Source: Nereocystis luetkeana
Lineage: Eukaryota; Sar; Phaeophyceae; Laminariales; Laminariaceae
DNA: 64,000 nt
Assembly (NCBI GenBank): GCA_031213475.1
Contig: JARUPZ010000009.1
Span: 5,923,601-5,987,600 of the forward strand
Direction of reading: 5' to 3'
Positions within the stretch are counted from its first letter, which is position 1. Each line of letters opens with the position of its first letter. Positions 46,187 through 57,207 of the stretch are shown here, one piece after another. The notes under the pieces were generated by a model. The model was not told the DNA's origin. It made no database searches and saw nothing but the letters and a program-made list of their open reading frames with translations. The position numbers and the translations under genes were made by a program.

Positions 46187-46500
46187 GTCTGTGGTCACAG
46201 CAGTACATATTTCGTGTTCAAACTATTATGCCGGATTCCAATATGAAATCCAGGATACACCCGACCAAATCCAGTGCTTTTTCATACACTGGTATTGTTG
46301 TTGTTGTTCTCACATTAACTCACAATACAATGCTGCAAGTTCTGTGGTCACAGCAGTACATATTTCGTCTTCAAACTATTATGCCGGATTCCAATATGGA
46401 ATCCAGGATACACCCGACCAAATCCAGTGCTTTTTCATACACTGGTATTGTTGTTGTTGTTCTCACATTAACTCACAATACAATGCAGTCCGTGGTCGCA
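46187..46500. repeat. Two 153-bp tandem units plus a partial third
   Basis: The units start at 46188 and 46341 and are nearly identical (CTGTGGTCACAGCAGTACAT ... GTTGTTGTTGTTCTCACATT). A short third start is at about 46489. Near-identity implies a recent duplication. A relative is at 51371-51470. Each unit contains a short GTT (AAC on the minus strand) tract next to TTCTCACATTAAC, the same junction seen at 16.37 kb. Confidence 0.85.
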
Positions 46501-46554
46501 GGACAGGCTCCAATATCTCTGGAGTGGAAGAAATACCTCACGTAAAACAGAGAT

Positions 46555-48130
46555 AAAAACAAAAAACAAGCATACGCACTCCACCACTGCGGACACCAGG
46601 GAAGCAAGAAGGAGACTATTAATAGCAGACAAAAACCTGAAAAAGAAGATGAAGCGAAGCAAAAAAAAAACAAAAAAAAACAGAAGCAGATAGCAACACG
46701 CAAAAAAGGCAAAACGGACCATACTAACGAAGAAACAAAGAGGTACAAACGGGAATGAAAGAAAAAGAAAAAAAAAAAGAAGGGACAAAAAAGCGATAAT
46801 CACGGGCGGGGGGTAAAGAAAATTCGAAAGGCAGGCACTGGAGCATACAGACACGCAAAGTTGCCCAGGTGGCACCATGCTAGTTACTTGGGTCCCAAAG
46901 AAGGGAGTGCATCATGACGATGATGGCCATAACCAGGCTTCAGTCTGTTAAGCAGACCGCCCCCCCCCCCCCTCCCCCCCCCATCCCCCCTCGTCCCCCT
47001 TTCGCCCCCCCCCTCTTCCGTGCAATTCTGCGCACTCGCGTTGGCGTCAACGGCTGTGGTCGTGGTTGCAGCTATTCTTTGCCGTTCTGCCGATACCTCC
47101 TTCTCATCTGTATACCATTTCCGCATGAAGGCCTCGGCCCCTTCCTCGACCCGTCGGAACCATCTGCCGGCTTTCTGTGCTGCCTCGCGCCACCCTTCGA
47201 GCTTGATGCCGAACTCCTTAAGGTCCTCCTCAAGGTACCTCATCCAGTCCCACTCATGTCCTCCGGAGTAACCCTTACCCCCAACCATCTCCCCAAACAT
47301 AACCCCTCTTCGGCAAAACCCCCTCTCCCATGCGTGTCACAAAGCCCGCAAACAAGAGCCTACGCCTGCGTACCGTCGTCTCAACGCTTTCAGATTTTGT
47401 CCTGAGAAGCGCGCTAGCAAAGGATAGAATGTGGTATTCGCGCTTTCGTTTTCGCCAGCCGATGCATCGGAGGAGCATCTTGTGGTGGACCTTCCGTAGC
47501 CTACCGTAATCAGTCTTGCTCGGGCTCCAAGTAACGCAACCGTAGAGCAACGTTTCGATTACCTCGGCCCTCACCATTCGCACCTTCAGGCGTAGGCGCA
47601 CACCCGGGCGGTCATAAATTTCCATATTATACCGTCGGAAGCATGCCCATGCCCTCTGGAGTCGACGCGTTACCTCGACACTTCTGCCCGTCCAATTTGC
47701 GCCGATAGCCCCGCCCTGATACACAAACTCGGTAGTTTGTTTGTACACTTGGCCGGCGGCGGTGACGGTGAACGCAACGTTCCCCCCATCTTTCGTTTGC
47801 AGACACATTATCTCCGTCTTGGCCTCCGAGACCGTCGGGCCGAAAGCGGCACATGCAGACACGATCACCGTCATTATCCTCTCCAGGCCGTTGGGTGATC
47901 TCGATACGATGCCCGCATCGTCCGTATAGAGCATAGCCCACAGTGTCTGGGCCTCTTTATCATTCCCCTGCCCGTCGGCGTGCCCGGCCCGTGCCTTCCC
48001 CCTCTTCGTTTTCTTCTTCTCCTGCATTTGTTTGTTGGAGTTGTACCAAGCTGTCCGTGATGGCTTTATCAGCAGCGAAACGTTTCTCCGCCACACGGAG
48101 AACCGCTGTAAAAAACATCAAGAGCAGGGG
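46555..48130 (-). mobile_element. 5'-truncated LINE, third copy
   Basis: Only the RT C-terminal half and the 3' untranslated region remain. On the minus strand it starts near 48125 at LLMFFTAVLRVAEKRF (the region after SPLL in other LINEs) and ends with a T/C-rich 3' region down to about 46555. Truncation at the 5' end is normal for LINE insertion. It differs clearly in sequence from the 10.4-kb LINE and so belongs to a separate subfamily. Confidence 0.85.
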
Positions 48131-48190
48131 AGGCCAAGAACATTTACGAAAATTATTGAGATGCACCCACGACGGCGTACGGCAGTAGTA
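46884..48190 (-). pseudogene. LINE RT C-terminal half, with frameshifts
   Basis: Three frames cover it. The first (to 47960) carries LRVAEKRFAADKAITDSLVQ. The second (48096-47275) carries [59 protein letters not shown] and RRRRLLFAGFVTRMG. The third (47300-46884) carries MFGEMVGGKGYSGGHEWDW, LKEFGIKLEGWREAAQKAGR and a Gly-rich tail. The catalytic motif is YTDD where YADD is usual; the two Asp residues are kept. Frames change between 48096 and 47960 and again near 47280. All fingers and palm motifs upstream are absent through truncation. Confidence 0.85.
46962..47010. repeat. C-rich homopolymer tract in the LINE tail
   Basis: Long C runs separated by single T or A bases. In the LINE frame they encode the Gly-rich C-terminal tail (GGGRGGGGG). 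They are a likely site of length variation. Confidence 0.75.
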
Positions 48191-48322
48191 CATTAGTACG
48201 TGCGTGGTAGATGTTCCTTCGTGTTCGTTCGTTCAGCACAATACGAAATAACCCGTATGCGCCCAGCATGATGCATCGCAGATATGTCTACGGCAGGTAT
48301 TACCGAGGTCGCGCCTCATTAC
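48110..48322. repeat. Dispersed repeat R4, copy 1
   Basis: The segment from CAAGAGCAGG to AGGTCGCGCCTCAT matches 51456-51662 over about 200 bases with few differences (shared AAATTATTGAGATGCACCCA, TGTTCGTTCGTTCAGCACAA and CAGCATGATGCATCGCAGAT). Its inner edge overlaps the 5'-truncated end of the LINE. Confidence 0.85.
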
Positions 48323-49180
48323 CACCAATTACTAGTAAGACGAAGAATCCATCCACGGTCTATTCATTGGTGCAATGGATCCTCCATATCTATCTACAGG
48401 TATTCGATTACAGAAGGACGACTCCTTTTGGCGGGTAACCATTTCGATCGTGCTGACGCATACATATAGAGCACATACCGTATGAGCACCTACAGGAGGT
48501 CGCCAGTTTGCGATGTTTTCCGCCATGAGAGATAAAACCCGCTACTTCATACCTGGTGTATATCTTTCATAATATGGAAACCGCTCTTAATAGATATATA
48601 CAATGAATCTCAGCCGCTGTGAGCAAACCCTAAAATTCCGATTTTATCTTCAACTTTGTCTGGGACTCCGGAAGCCTTCGCTCCCCTGCCTTCATGCTTG
48701 GTTTTTCGACCGCTTTCCTCGACGGTCGCGCGAGCCGGACTTCGACTGGTGTTCTCCCGTGAGCGCGTCTCGGAGTCTCGCGCCACCGACGAGCGCGGCG
48801 ACCCCGAACTTGAGGGAAATTAGCTGAGAAAAGGAAACACGGACGTTCTATTTTCTGTGGTCCTGGAAATTTGTTTAGGTGTTGCTCTGCGCAGAGCTTC
48901 TGGCGACAGGCTTCATCTTACAGTAGTAGCTTTACTCTCCAAGGTCCGATACTTCGGTCTTGCTGATGCTACCGCTTTCTAACGACCGCCTTGCTTTGCG
49001 GGCCGCCGCCATCGGCCTGTTCGGGCCCCTCGGTCCTGCTATTCTGGGTGGTTGCCTCCCCTTGCCCCTGTCTCATCGCCGGACGAGTGCACGCGCCTTC
49101 TCGGCGTATCGCGCCGTTCTTGGTACGAGATCGTTGCAAACAAAAAAATTGACAACTCGGCACGTCTTCTGTTTTCGCCG

Positions 49181-49522
49181 GTAGAATGGAATGAAGGTTG
49201 TTGGGGAGTATGAATTCGGCCGAGTGTTGTTGGTTCGATAATAAAAACAACCAATCACATCGGAAGGTATCGTACAGGTGGCCGTACATGCTCGGGCTTT
49301 GTCCACTACTTACTACTGCAGAGTGAGGCGCGTTGGAATACCAGTACTAACAACGACAGTAGTACAGCAGTATACAGTACAGTAGTTCAGAGGTGTTCAC
49401 TTCGAATATGTATGTACAAAGCTTTGTTTTCGTCGGTCGAATTGAATGAAGGTTGCTGGCAAGTCGGCCGGGTGCTGTGGGTTCGATAAGAAAAACCGAC
49501 CAATCACATCGGAGGATATCGT
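49181..49522 (+). repeat. Direct repeat pair, about 95 bp each
   Basis: Units 49181-49275 and 49437-49522 share GAATGAAGGTTG, CGGCCG, GGTTCGATAA, ACCAATCACATCGGA and ATATCGTAC in order. The spacer contains a TAC/AGT-rich stretch. Non-coding. Confidence 0.75.
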
Positions 49523-50097
49523 ACGAACACAGCAGACGTTTATCACTCTGAGAAAAAAATCATATCCAGTCCAGATGTGAGGTCTTTATTTACTACCAGT
49601 AGTAAATGGGAGACACGGACCCGCTTAAAAGATACGATCCTTCGTTCCAGGAATTTGATACCTGGTATGATGTTCGGCTGGGCACGATTCCTTGTTGAAA
49701 AACGCGCCCAGTTGTTTCGGCGAGCATTATTGAAGGTAATCAAGGGTTGGAGACTGCTTGCTCAGACTGCAAGTACTCGCAGTATGTCCGAGTTTTGTTC
49801 TGCTGTACGTATACTGCTGCGTGTGCTACACGTAATACTATGTCCAACCTGAACATTTCGGTATTCAGGCTATGAGAATACTGCCCATGTCGGCAGTACT
49901 TTGCAGTTGTTCTGTATTGCCGATCGATATCATCAGGTATCAGTTATCAGGTGTATGATGACACTGCTCATACCCGCAAGATCTCGATCACTGCCTGTTC
50001 TCAAGATTGCGTGCGATAATGCGCATACAGTTCGCGTCCTGTTCTCCCAGTAATTTGAGCGTATACTGCAAGTTGTTGTCTTCTGCAATGACGTACG

Positions 50098-50240
50098 TAC
50101 AGCTGCTGCTGTTGTGCTGCTGCTGATGCTGGGGCTGGGTCTGCACAGCAGCAGCTGCAGCAACCGACCGCAGCAGCAGCGACGCCTGCTACTACTCCTT
50201 CCTGCTGCTGCTGCGGTTGCTGCCATTTTGCATGTTGCGC
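50098..50240. repeat. CTG/CAG-rich low-complexity region
   Basis: Clusters of CTGCTG and CAGCAG on the same strand face each other (GCTGCTGCTGTTGTGCTGCT, then CAGCAGCAGCTGCAG), so the region is self-complementary and can fold into a hairpin. Confidence 0.7.
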
Positions 50241-51207
50241 AGCTGCTGCTATCGCTTTCATGTATGTGCGGGAGAGACCCTCTCTTCTGCACAAGCGTCG
50301 TTGGAAGTAGGTACCGCTCGCCATAGAAAGGGGTGTGATGTCGGCGTGGGTATTGGGTACTCGGCAACAGTTGGCAGAAAAAGGGCAGCAATACTATTAA
50401 TATTATCGTAAACAACATCATTAAAGTAATCTCAGTTCTGAGAGTATAAGAGAGGTCTCGCAGAACTGAGCTGCTTTCTGCCCCCGCCAGCTGCAATTGG
50501 GCTCCAAATTATCGATCATTTCCTGGACCATAATTTATACTGGTACCTGGTAGACGCTTTGGATTTTCGGGCTTCAGAGTAAATGGCTGCTGGGCTGAAA
50601 AGGACACTAAATAAAAGGAACGTCCGAAAAAAGGATGTAAAAGTTGGTCACTAAATTCAAGTGAGACAGATACAAGAACTGAGAACTGACACTCGGCATT
50701 GCCTTTTCCCTGCACCACTTGGCATTGCCCTGATCTCGTTCGCAACAAGATCGAATGGTGTACTTACGCCAACTTGCTTCAACATAATCACACGAGTTTA
50801 GGCACTGAGTTATATTTTCCTATCCGGAGCAAGGGTGCCGTTCGTGGGCGTGATCGTCGCACAGCTCGCTTACTGCAATGTGCAGTTGATTTCTTCACTG
50901 ACACTGCGGGGTCACTATACTCTTTTTTCTTACTTGCCCGGCCAGCCACGGCAAGGGCATCGTCTAGGCGCGGTCTCTACATGCATTTAGTGGGACCACT
51001 AATCTGTCGACAGGGCAGCTTTTGTACTCGGCGCCGTCGTCTCGAGACGGCGACCTTTGGTCGCTTACCTGTTCTCCAGTAAAAAGGTATTTAAAGATTC
51101 ACCATCAGCGCAGTAGTGGTCTGTTACGCTCTAGATTGTTCTTGACCCTAAACCCGTCAATCCATTCCACATTATATTTGATTCCATTTTGCTGCTGGTG
51201 TCTCCTC

Positions 51208-51362
51208 TGACGCTCTTTGGGGTCAGGGTTAGGGTTAGGGTTACAGTCAGGGGTTTGGTTGGGTCTTCACCTGTACCTTGATCCCAACAGGAACCAAAAC
51301 ACCTGAACAGCCTACCAAACAAATGATCCTTTCTCCCAGATTACTAAAGGTCCTCGAGATAT
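51208..51362 (-). repeat. Truncated copy of the telomere-repeat TIR element
   Basis: Read on the minus strand, GAGGACCTTTAGTAATCTGG, AGAAAGGATC, TTTTGGTTCCTGTTGGGATC, GAAGACCCAACCAAACCCCT and CCCTAACCCTAACCCTGACC match 29047-29190 in order. The copy stops just after the telomere-like units; the right half and its TIR are absent. Confidence 0.75.
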
Positions 51363-51370
51363 AAGTTATG

Positions 51371-51662
51371 TGGTCACAGCACTGCAGATTTCGTCTTCAA
51401 ATCAGTATGCAGGATTTCGAGGTGGAAACCAGGATACACCGGACCAAATCCGGTTCTTTTTAACATATCAAGTGCAGGAGAGCGAAGAACATTTACCAAA
51501 TTATTGAGATGCACCCACGACAGTACAGTAGTACAGTGATACGTACGTGGTAGATGTGCCTTCGTGTTCGTTCGTTCAGCACAACACAAAATAATCCGTA
51601 TGCGCCCAGCATGATGCATCGCAGATATGACTACTGCAGGTATTACCGAGGTCGCGCCTCAT
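51371..51662. repeat. Relative of the 46.2-kb units joined to repeat R4, copy 2
   Basis: 51371-51455 resembles the tandem unit at 46341 (TGTGGTCACAGCA, TTTCGTCTTCAAA, CCAGGATACACC, GACCAAATCC). From 51456 it matches 48110-48322. At 46.2-48.3 kb the two halves are separated by the LINE copy; here they are adjacent. Confidence 0.75.
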
Positions 51663-52239
51663 CAAGACGCTTGTTGGTGCGGGTGTATGTATAATGCGTG
51701 GGCATATTTTTTACCAGGTACGTGGGTGCGTTGTTAGGTGCTTGGCGTTAAGTTGGTGCGCTGCAGGAGCCGTGTGGTGATGACGTCGAACTGATGTATT
51801 GATGGAGAAGTAGTAGTGAAATGTCTTCCTTGTGGCCAACATACATTGTCTGATTCAATCGTGCGTCCATCATCGGCTAGCGACGCCGGCAGTTATTCGC
51901 TCGTCGCCAGAAAATATGGTAATTTGCAGCACCATCAAACGATTGCATAACTGGCATAGCCGCGAGTACCAGCATTCACGTGCATCATTCCTGATATTTT
52001 TTGTGTCGGCAGGAAGCAACAGTAATCGGGGTACAACGCCGATTTGGTACGGCATTTTACTGTGAAAAAGAATGCACATCATGTCCATATCAGCGCAGTT
52101 AAGCGCAGGTATACTAACCCCCACACCATACATTTTAGCACCCTACGATATGGTTCATAGCGTGCAGTTGCACTACAGGTGGATCCCAGTGAGATCCTGC
52201 ACACGAAGTTCAGGATTGGCCAAAGAGACGGGGATATAC

Positions 52240-52598
52240 CGCCGCACGGGAGCTGCTTCCCGTATGTATGCGCCTCTTCGAATAGAGAAGTATTCGCAAC
52301 AGATAACAGGCAAACAGACAGAGGCAGGACTTTCCCTCTTGTTGTGTTACGTGTACACACATAAAATACGCCACGGATATATCATATATACCCTGGTTTG
52401 TAATTCCGCCGCACCGGAGCTGCAGTAGTATGCACCTACTTCTTCGAATAAAGAACGATACTATGAATAGAAGTCTTAAAAGTATTCGCAACAGACAGAC
52501 AACAAGCATGCCGACAGAAGCAGGACAACAGCAGTACCCCCTTGTGCTACGTCTACACCCAGAGACAGGCCCGGGATACACCCTCGTTTGTAACCCGC
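52240..52598 (+). repeat. Diverged tandem duplication, about 180-bp period
   Basis: Units 52240-52405 and 52408-52598 share CCGC(A)CGGGAGCTGC, TATGCGCCTCTTCGAATA, GTATTCGCAACAGA, CAGAGGCAGGA and the ACCCTGGTTTGTAA blocks. The second unit has an insertion near 52450-52480. Confidence 0.7.
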
Positions 52599-52619
52599 GG
52601 TAAAAGCGAGGGCACTCGT

Positions 52620-53158
52620 AATTTTAGGTTGGTAGGCTGCTAAGAAAATTGCCATCGAAAGAAAAACGGCTCACTGGTAAACCCGGTTGCTTGAAAATTA
52701 AGAACCTCAGGCTTTTGCCAAGATTAGGCGCGTCTTGTTGGTTGGCCCATACTACTGTATGAAGTAATCGCCAGGACAGGCCGTGGTCACAGGACAGGTA
52801 AAAACCGGCACCGATGTTATAAAAGTATCCAGGGAAGTCATTAATTATTAAGTATTGACCAGTAGTAGTCGATCGCGGGGGAAACAATGGAAAACGCTTG
52901 AACGGTTCACGAGGGTTGCAAAGCTGAGTATCAATCAATCGGTTGAACTCACAGCTGACATGATTTGTGAGGTTTTTATAGGTGACATCCCGATTAGCGT
53001 GTTTTACGCAAACGTATCGCGCAGCTTGCAAAGAAGATGAGTTTCGATCACTCAATCGGTCGTACTCACAGCTCAAATATAGAAAAAAACAAAAGCGAGT
53101 CTCAACCACTGAATCTGTCGTATCCACCAGGTAATCACAGGTAGGTGACGTTTTTGCT
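52620..53158. other. No recognised gene
   Basis: A 167-codon minus-strand frame (52624-53127) covers most of this stretch. It shows no motif I know; in particular it is not the missing Helitron helicase, since no Walker or Pif1 motif is present. Short repeats of CGGTTGAACTCACAGCT-type sequence occur inside it (52942, 53060, 53110). Confidence 0.3.
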
Positions 53159-53404
53159 CAGGCTCATTCTTATCGGCAATAATTTTTTACTTAATGGCCA
53201 AAGTTTTTAAATAATTGGGGATACCAGGGTATGTACCAATATACGGGCGTTTTGTCACTTTTCGTGAAACTCGTCAGAACCAGAAAAACAGTGTCGTTAA
53301 ATCTCACACATTTTGACTTAAATCAGGAAAATATGGAGAATTGAAAAATTGCGCGAAAACAATGTCGAAAATATGGGGGCGAAAAAACTCTCCGATAAGA
53401 GTTC
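53159..53404. mobile_element. MITE family M3, copy 2
   Basis: An inverted copy of 38996-39234, bounded by GGCTCATTCTTATCGG and CTCTCCGATAAGAG. Both copies keep the terminal inverted repeats. Confidence 0.7.
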
Positions 53405-54007
53405 CGTAAAAATGTAATAATAATGCAGCAAATGCTCAAATAATTAAAAAAAAAATGAGAAACTGACGAAGGTTGGCGAGTGGAGTTCCAACAACCAAAT
53501 AGATCGGACACACAAGTCAAAATGCGTATGTATCAAGAATCCTGGTAAGAATCACTCCACACGTCGGACAGATCATCGATTCCCACGCGATGATCTAGAT
53601 ATTTGGGGGCAGACATATTTCATTTTCTCCGCGATCTTGCTCATGTTGCAGGGTTCCGGACGGTCTGCCGTCCGTATAGGATAGCGGAGCAAATGATACA
53701 CACAAGCATTTGAAAAAATATGACTTTCCACTGAAGTTATCCTATACGAAAGGAGCAAACGCCGAGGCCGCTTACTTGCGTATCCCACCCAACAAACAAA
53801 CGAGATACTCGGCGTATCGCTCTAAGCTCAGCTTGAGAACGAGGCCACCGTTGTCAGCGATTTACTTTCCACACCAACCAGCAGCCTTTTACTGCTTTGC
53901 GACATCGAAACAGAGAGCTGTGCCATTTACCCGCGAGGTTGGGCTTCACGTACGCCCATGTTCGTCAAACCGTGTTTGTGTACCGAAGAATGTAAGAAAA
54001 GATCGAA

Positions 54008-54517
54008 CTAAATACACCGCTGAGGGAAAGAAGGCAAGCTGTTCTCGTCGGTGCTTCCGGTGGAGGCGCGCTCAAGGGCAGAGTCGACATCGCGCGCCCA
54101 CTGCCGGAGGTCGATCCACATGCCCGAAAGGACGGATTGGACAAGGCCCGACTGTGGTAGGCTCAGATCGGTCAGCCGGAGCTGCCGCACACTCACCCCC
54201 CAACCGGGCGGAGGAATAAACGATGAATACGCCACGTGAGCGACGTCCCCCCTGAAGACAATCAATAAGATTGATCCACCTTTGACATTTTCCGTCTTCC
54301 CCAATCGCGTGGACATGAAATAGGGGAGAAAGTACAGCGGACAGGAAATATCATCACGGCCACAGCGATGAATGTAGTTTCGTGGGACTTTCGTCCAAAC
54401 CGCGAGGCGTCCTTCACGAGCCGTGACAAGGATCACGTCTTCGAAGCTTTCGCTGCCGCTGGACCCTTCCTGTCGACGATCCTCTTCGGCGAGTGAGTGA
54501 AGATCTGGTCCACGCAA
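54008..54517 (-). pseudogene. Helitron linker after Rep
   Basis: The 169-residue frame includes TKVPRNYIHRC...CPLYFLPYFM, which resembles the Y-x-x-R-P...L-x-x-x-S-L-Y-x-F segment between Rep and helicase. Later parts are not recognisable. The assignment depends on position and strand more than on sequence. Confidence 0.4.
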
Positions 54518-54698
54518 AAATGGGTCTCGTGCGGCATAATATAGGCTTATTGTATTTTATTATGTCCAACCAACAATGGTTTAATACACCGCAGCAGAAG
54601 CGCCGAGCTCTGTTTCCGACAAAACATTGCACAAACTAAACTGTACAATCTTCCGGGCACGCTTAGAAGAGGGAAAAGCTTCCCCCTCTTTTTGAAGC

Positions 54699-55292
54699 CT
54701 AGATACAGCACCGGCCTCGGGAGGGAAAATGGACCCATGGTGCGAGTCCACTTTGTTCTGTATACATCAAGATGTAAAGTACAAGGCCACGAGCGTCGCC
54801 ATTTCCAAGGATTATTTTGATGCTCATATTGGAACGTACACACTGTTGAACGACCATATTGTAGGAGTTGATATGGGTTGAATCAAACCAGACTTTCGAC
54901 TCTAAATCGTCATCATCGGCTCCATATGGCTGTCCGGCCTGGCGAGCAGCCTTTCGCGCGCGCGTAGCACGAAGAATTTGAGCTTCAAGTATCTGTGCAG
55001 GTTGTTGGTCGGCATGCTCTTCTATATGTATTCGAACATTATCCATGTCAACAGAGCCATCTGCATGCACACGAATTTTGCCATTCTTGATGGATCCTTG
55101 CGGTAATAGAGGTCTCTCGTCGGTTCCATAATCAAAGGGACATTCTGCTCCCGGTAAAACTTGGACGCCGGCCCCCTTGTTGGAGTACGTCACACAACAC
55201 GGTGTACATCGATGCATGTTTGCTACTTTCGACAGAGTTGAAGCATCTTCTGCAATACAAGACAGGCATTCGACATTTTCACCGAAAAACAT
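54699..55292 (-). pseudogene. Helitron Rep domain, tyrosine segment
   Basis: The 197-residue frame has a cysteine group (CLSC...HRCTPCC), then NSYNMVVQQCVRSNMSIKII, GNGDARGLVLYILMYTEQSG. The segment corresponds to the N-P-Y-N...N-x-D-x-x...Y-x-x-x-Y motif; the Tyr pair (173 and 177) that cuts and joins DNA strands is present. The usual Lys after the second Tyr is replaced (YTEQ). Confidence 0.75.
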
Positions 55293-55424
55293 ATTTTTTC
55301 GTAGCCGCTGGCACAGGTGGACAAAAGCTCACATACATTTGTTTTTGTCTTTTCTCGCATTACGGGTTACTTCGTCCTCTGACCGACCATCGGTGTGACC
55401 GCCGAATTCGTCGGCATTGTTCGA

Positions 55425-55808
55425 TTAATCCTGAACGATGTCCGTGCTGCTGTAAACGGGTGCTGATCCGTTCATAAGGCAATAGTCCACTTCCTCAGTT
55501 CTGTTGACATGAATGAGTTGATTGCAGATAGTACGGCCTACGTGTTTGGCACGAGCAGCGTCTTTTTCAAGAGTTGTGCCGAGGTCTTCCCGGAGCTGAT
55601 CGCGGCGGCTATATCCATACACCCAAACCAGGAGATGTGCGTGCAGAGTGAACCTGAAACGCTCCTCCGTCATGCCAATGTATGCTTGCACTTTCCCCAG
55701 GGTTCCACCCTCACCGTCAGAAGCGCCCTCTTTCAGCACATACATGGTCGAACACCGCTCGAGTAGTTTAGTGAAATAATGTCGCCGATGCAACAGGGTC
55801 GTCCGCAA
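55425..55808 (-). pseudogene. Helitron Rep domain, HxH segment
   Basis: The 127-residue frame has TEERFRFTLHAHLLVWVYGY (His56, His58), the metal-binding HxH of HUH endonucleases in the context typical of Helitrons (G-R-G-x-x-H-x-H-x-L-L-W), although the Gly residues before it are lost. The next island (55292-54699) is in the same frame, separated by a stop. Confidence 0.75.
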
Positions 55809-56013
55809 CGGTTCTTAGGCTCGTTATATAATCGGGCATCTGTTCGTTGCATGTCGATGAAAGAATTATGTCATGGCCACCGTAGTTCATGACGAGTGGG
55901 CTGTATACGTCGGATGGATTAATCGTCACACAAAAAACGGCTCGCCCAGTTGCACCATCATAGATGTAGCGCCAGTTTGTGTTTTATGTTCCCCATGATC
56001 CGTCCACGTAGAA

Positions 56014-56667
56014 TCAGGTGATATAGCCTGCAGAGTTATCAGAAGCACAAAAGTTCTCAGGATGTTCACTGGAGGCGGTGCGTATACGTTTTCCCTGCTG
56101 GAAGTCTGCCGCCATCGACACGATATAACTGCTCGTCACCAGTGCTCTTGTTTCGGCCACAGCAGCGGATTTTATCACGCGTGGTTTGAACTGCACATTG
56201 GATATAGAGCTTCGAGCCTGAAAAATATGGCGGCAGCACAGAAAAGGAAAACCTTGTCTTTCCGCTAAGACGGGTCGCGACGGTTGAGCAGGATCCGGAC
56301 CCATTTCCAGATTTTGTTTTTTTTTTAGAGTTGTATCAAGTGATCCTCCACAACATTTTGGGGACAAGTGACCGAACGCCCCCATCCAGGCATAATTATT
56401 GCGAATGTCAGAAAGGTTATCGCCATAATGCGGAACTACAAGAGCATTCTCCGTCCCTTTAGGTGGCGGTCTTCCCTGAGACAGATCAGCTTGATACGCG
56501 GCCACGACATTGAGATTGAGGTTTTTCCTCAATCTTCGTACCACACTTGGGTGTAGACGAGAAGACGTCGCAGCATCTTCCCCAGTGTCAACGACAGCAT
56601 ATGTGCCAATAACGTAGGCTTTTCCATATTCTGTTGTAAGTCCCTCGACCACCATGTTGCCGGCCAT
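56014..56667 (-). pseudogene. Helitron pre-Rep region
   Basis: The 217-residue frame carries HPSVVRRLRKNLNLNVVAAY, RPPPKGTENALVVPHYGDNL and YAWMGAFGHLSPKCCGG. The last segment corresponds to the FPxLFPxGxGG motif just ahead of the Rep domain in Helitrons, with substitutions. The remainder (RHIFQARSSISNVQFKPRVI and KSAAVAETRALVTSSYIVSM) is less certain. Confidence 0.55.
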
Positions 56668-56862
56668 AGCAACGTCGTCTTCACGCCTGTCGTTCGTATA
56701 AGACTCAAATTATCTTCCTCCTAAATTGTATTGATCTTCTGGTACTAAACCACTTCCATCAGGAACACTTCCGTCAGATGGATACGTATCGAGGCTAGGC
56801 TGCCTGAACGCGGCTTCGGGTGCCAGCTGAAACCCGGAGACCAAATGACTTCCGTCATTCTC

Positions 56863-56882
56863 CATATATATATATATATACC
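56863..56882. repeat. (TA)n microsatellite
   Basis: About nine TA units inside the gap between the first two Helitron islands. Confidence 0.85.
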
Positions 56883-56954
56883 AGATATTTTAGAAGTCAT
56901 CCCACGACGGTCTTTCGAGCTCCAAGTGAGCGCTTAAGCTGGGACGCCGTTGGG

Positions 56955-57075
56955 TTGTGTTACATCTAACGTTTTATTGTGTGCACCAATCATGTTGACG
57001 TTGCTTTTACTGTTTTTGTGCGTGCACCAGCTGGGCACGACAAAACGGAGCAGCAGTTGAGACAAATTGCCACGT
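56955..57075 (+). repeat. Dispersed repeat R5, copy 1
   Basis: TTACATCTAACGTTTTATTG, then GTGCACCAGCTGGGCACGAC and GGAGCAGCAGTTGAGACAAA, match 59093-59190. It lies inside the Helitron span, between the first two coding islands. Confidence 0.7.
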
Positions 57076-57207
57076 ATTTTTGTGAATATATCCAATAAAC
57101 CGGTCGCAGCAATATATTATAGGGAACTCAGTCGCAACGGATGACGAGTTATTCGCGTACAAAACTAGAGTCCGCGAAGGGATCGTTGGTTGGATCCAGC
57201 TATGTTT

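Noticed and set aside
50001-50326. Gln/Ser-, Leu- or Ala-rich frames at the CTG/CAG cluster as a gene
   Set aside because: All frames are low-complexity translations of the repeat; no flanking conserved sequence.
53710-54219. 169-codon plus-strand frame
   Set aside because: It is largely antisense to the Helitron linker region and has no motif of its own.
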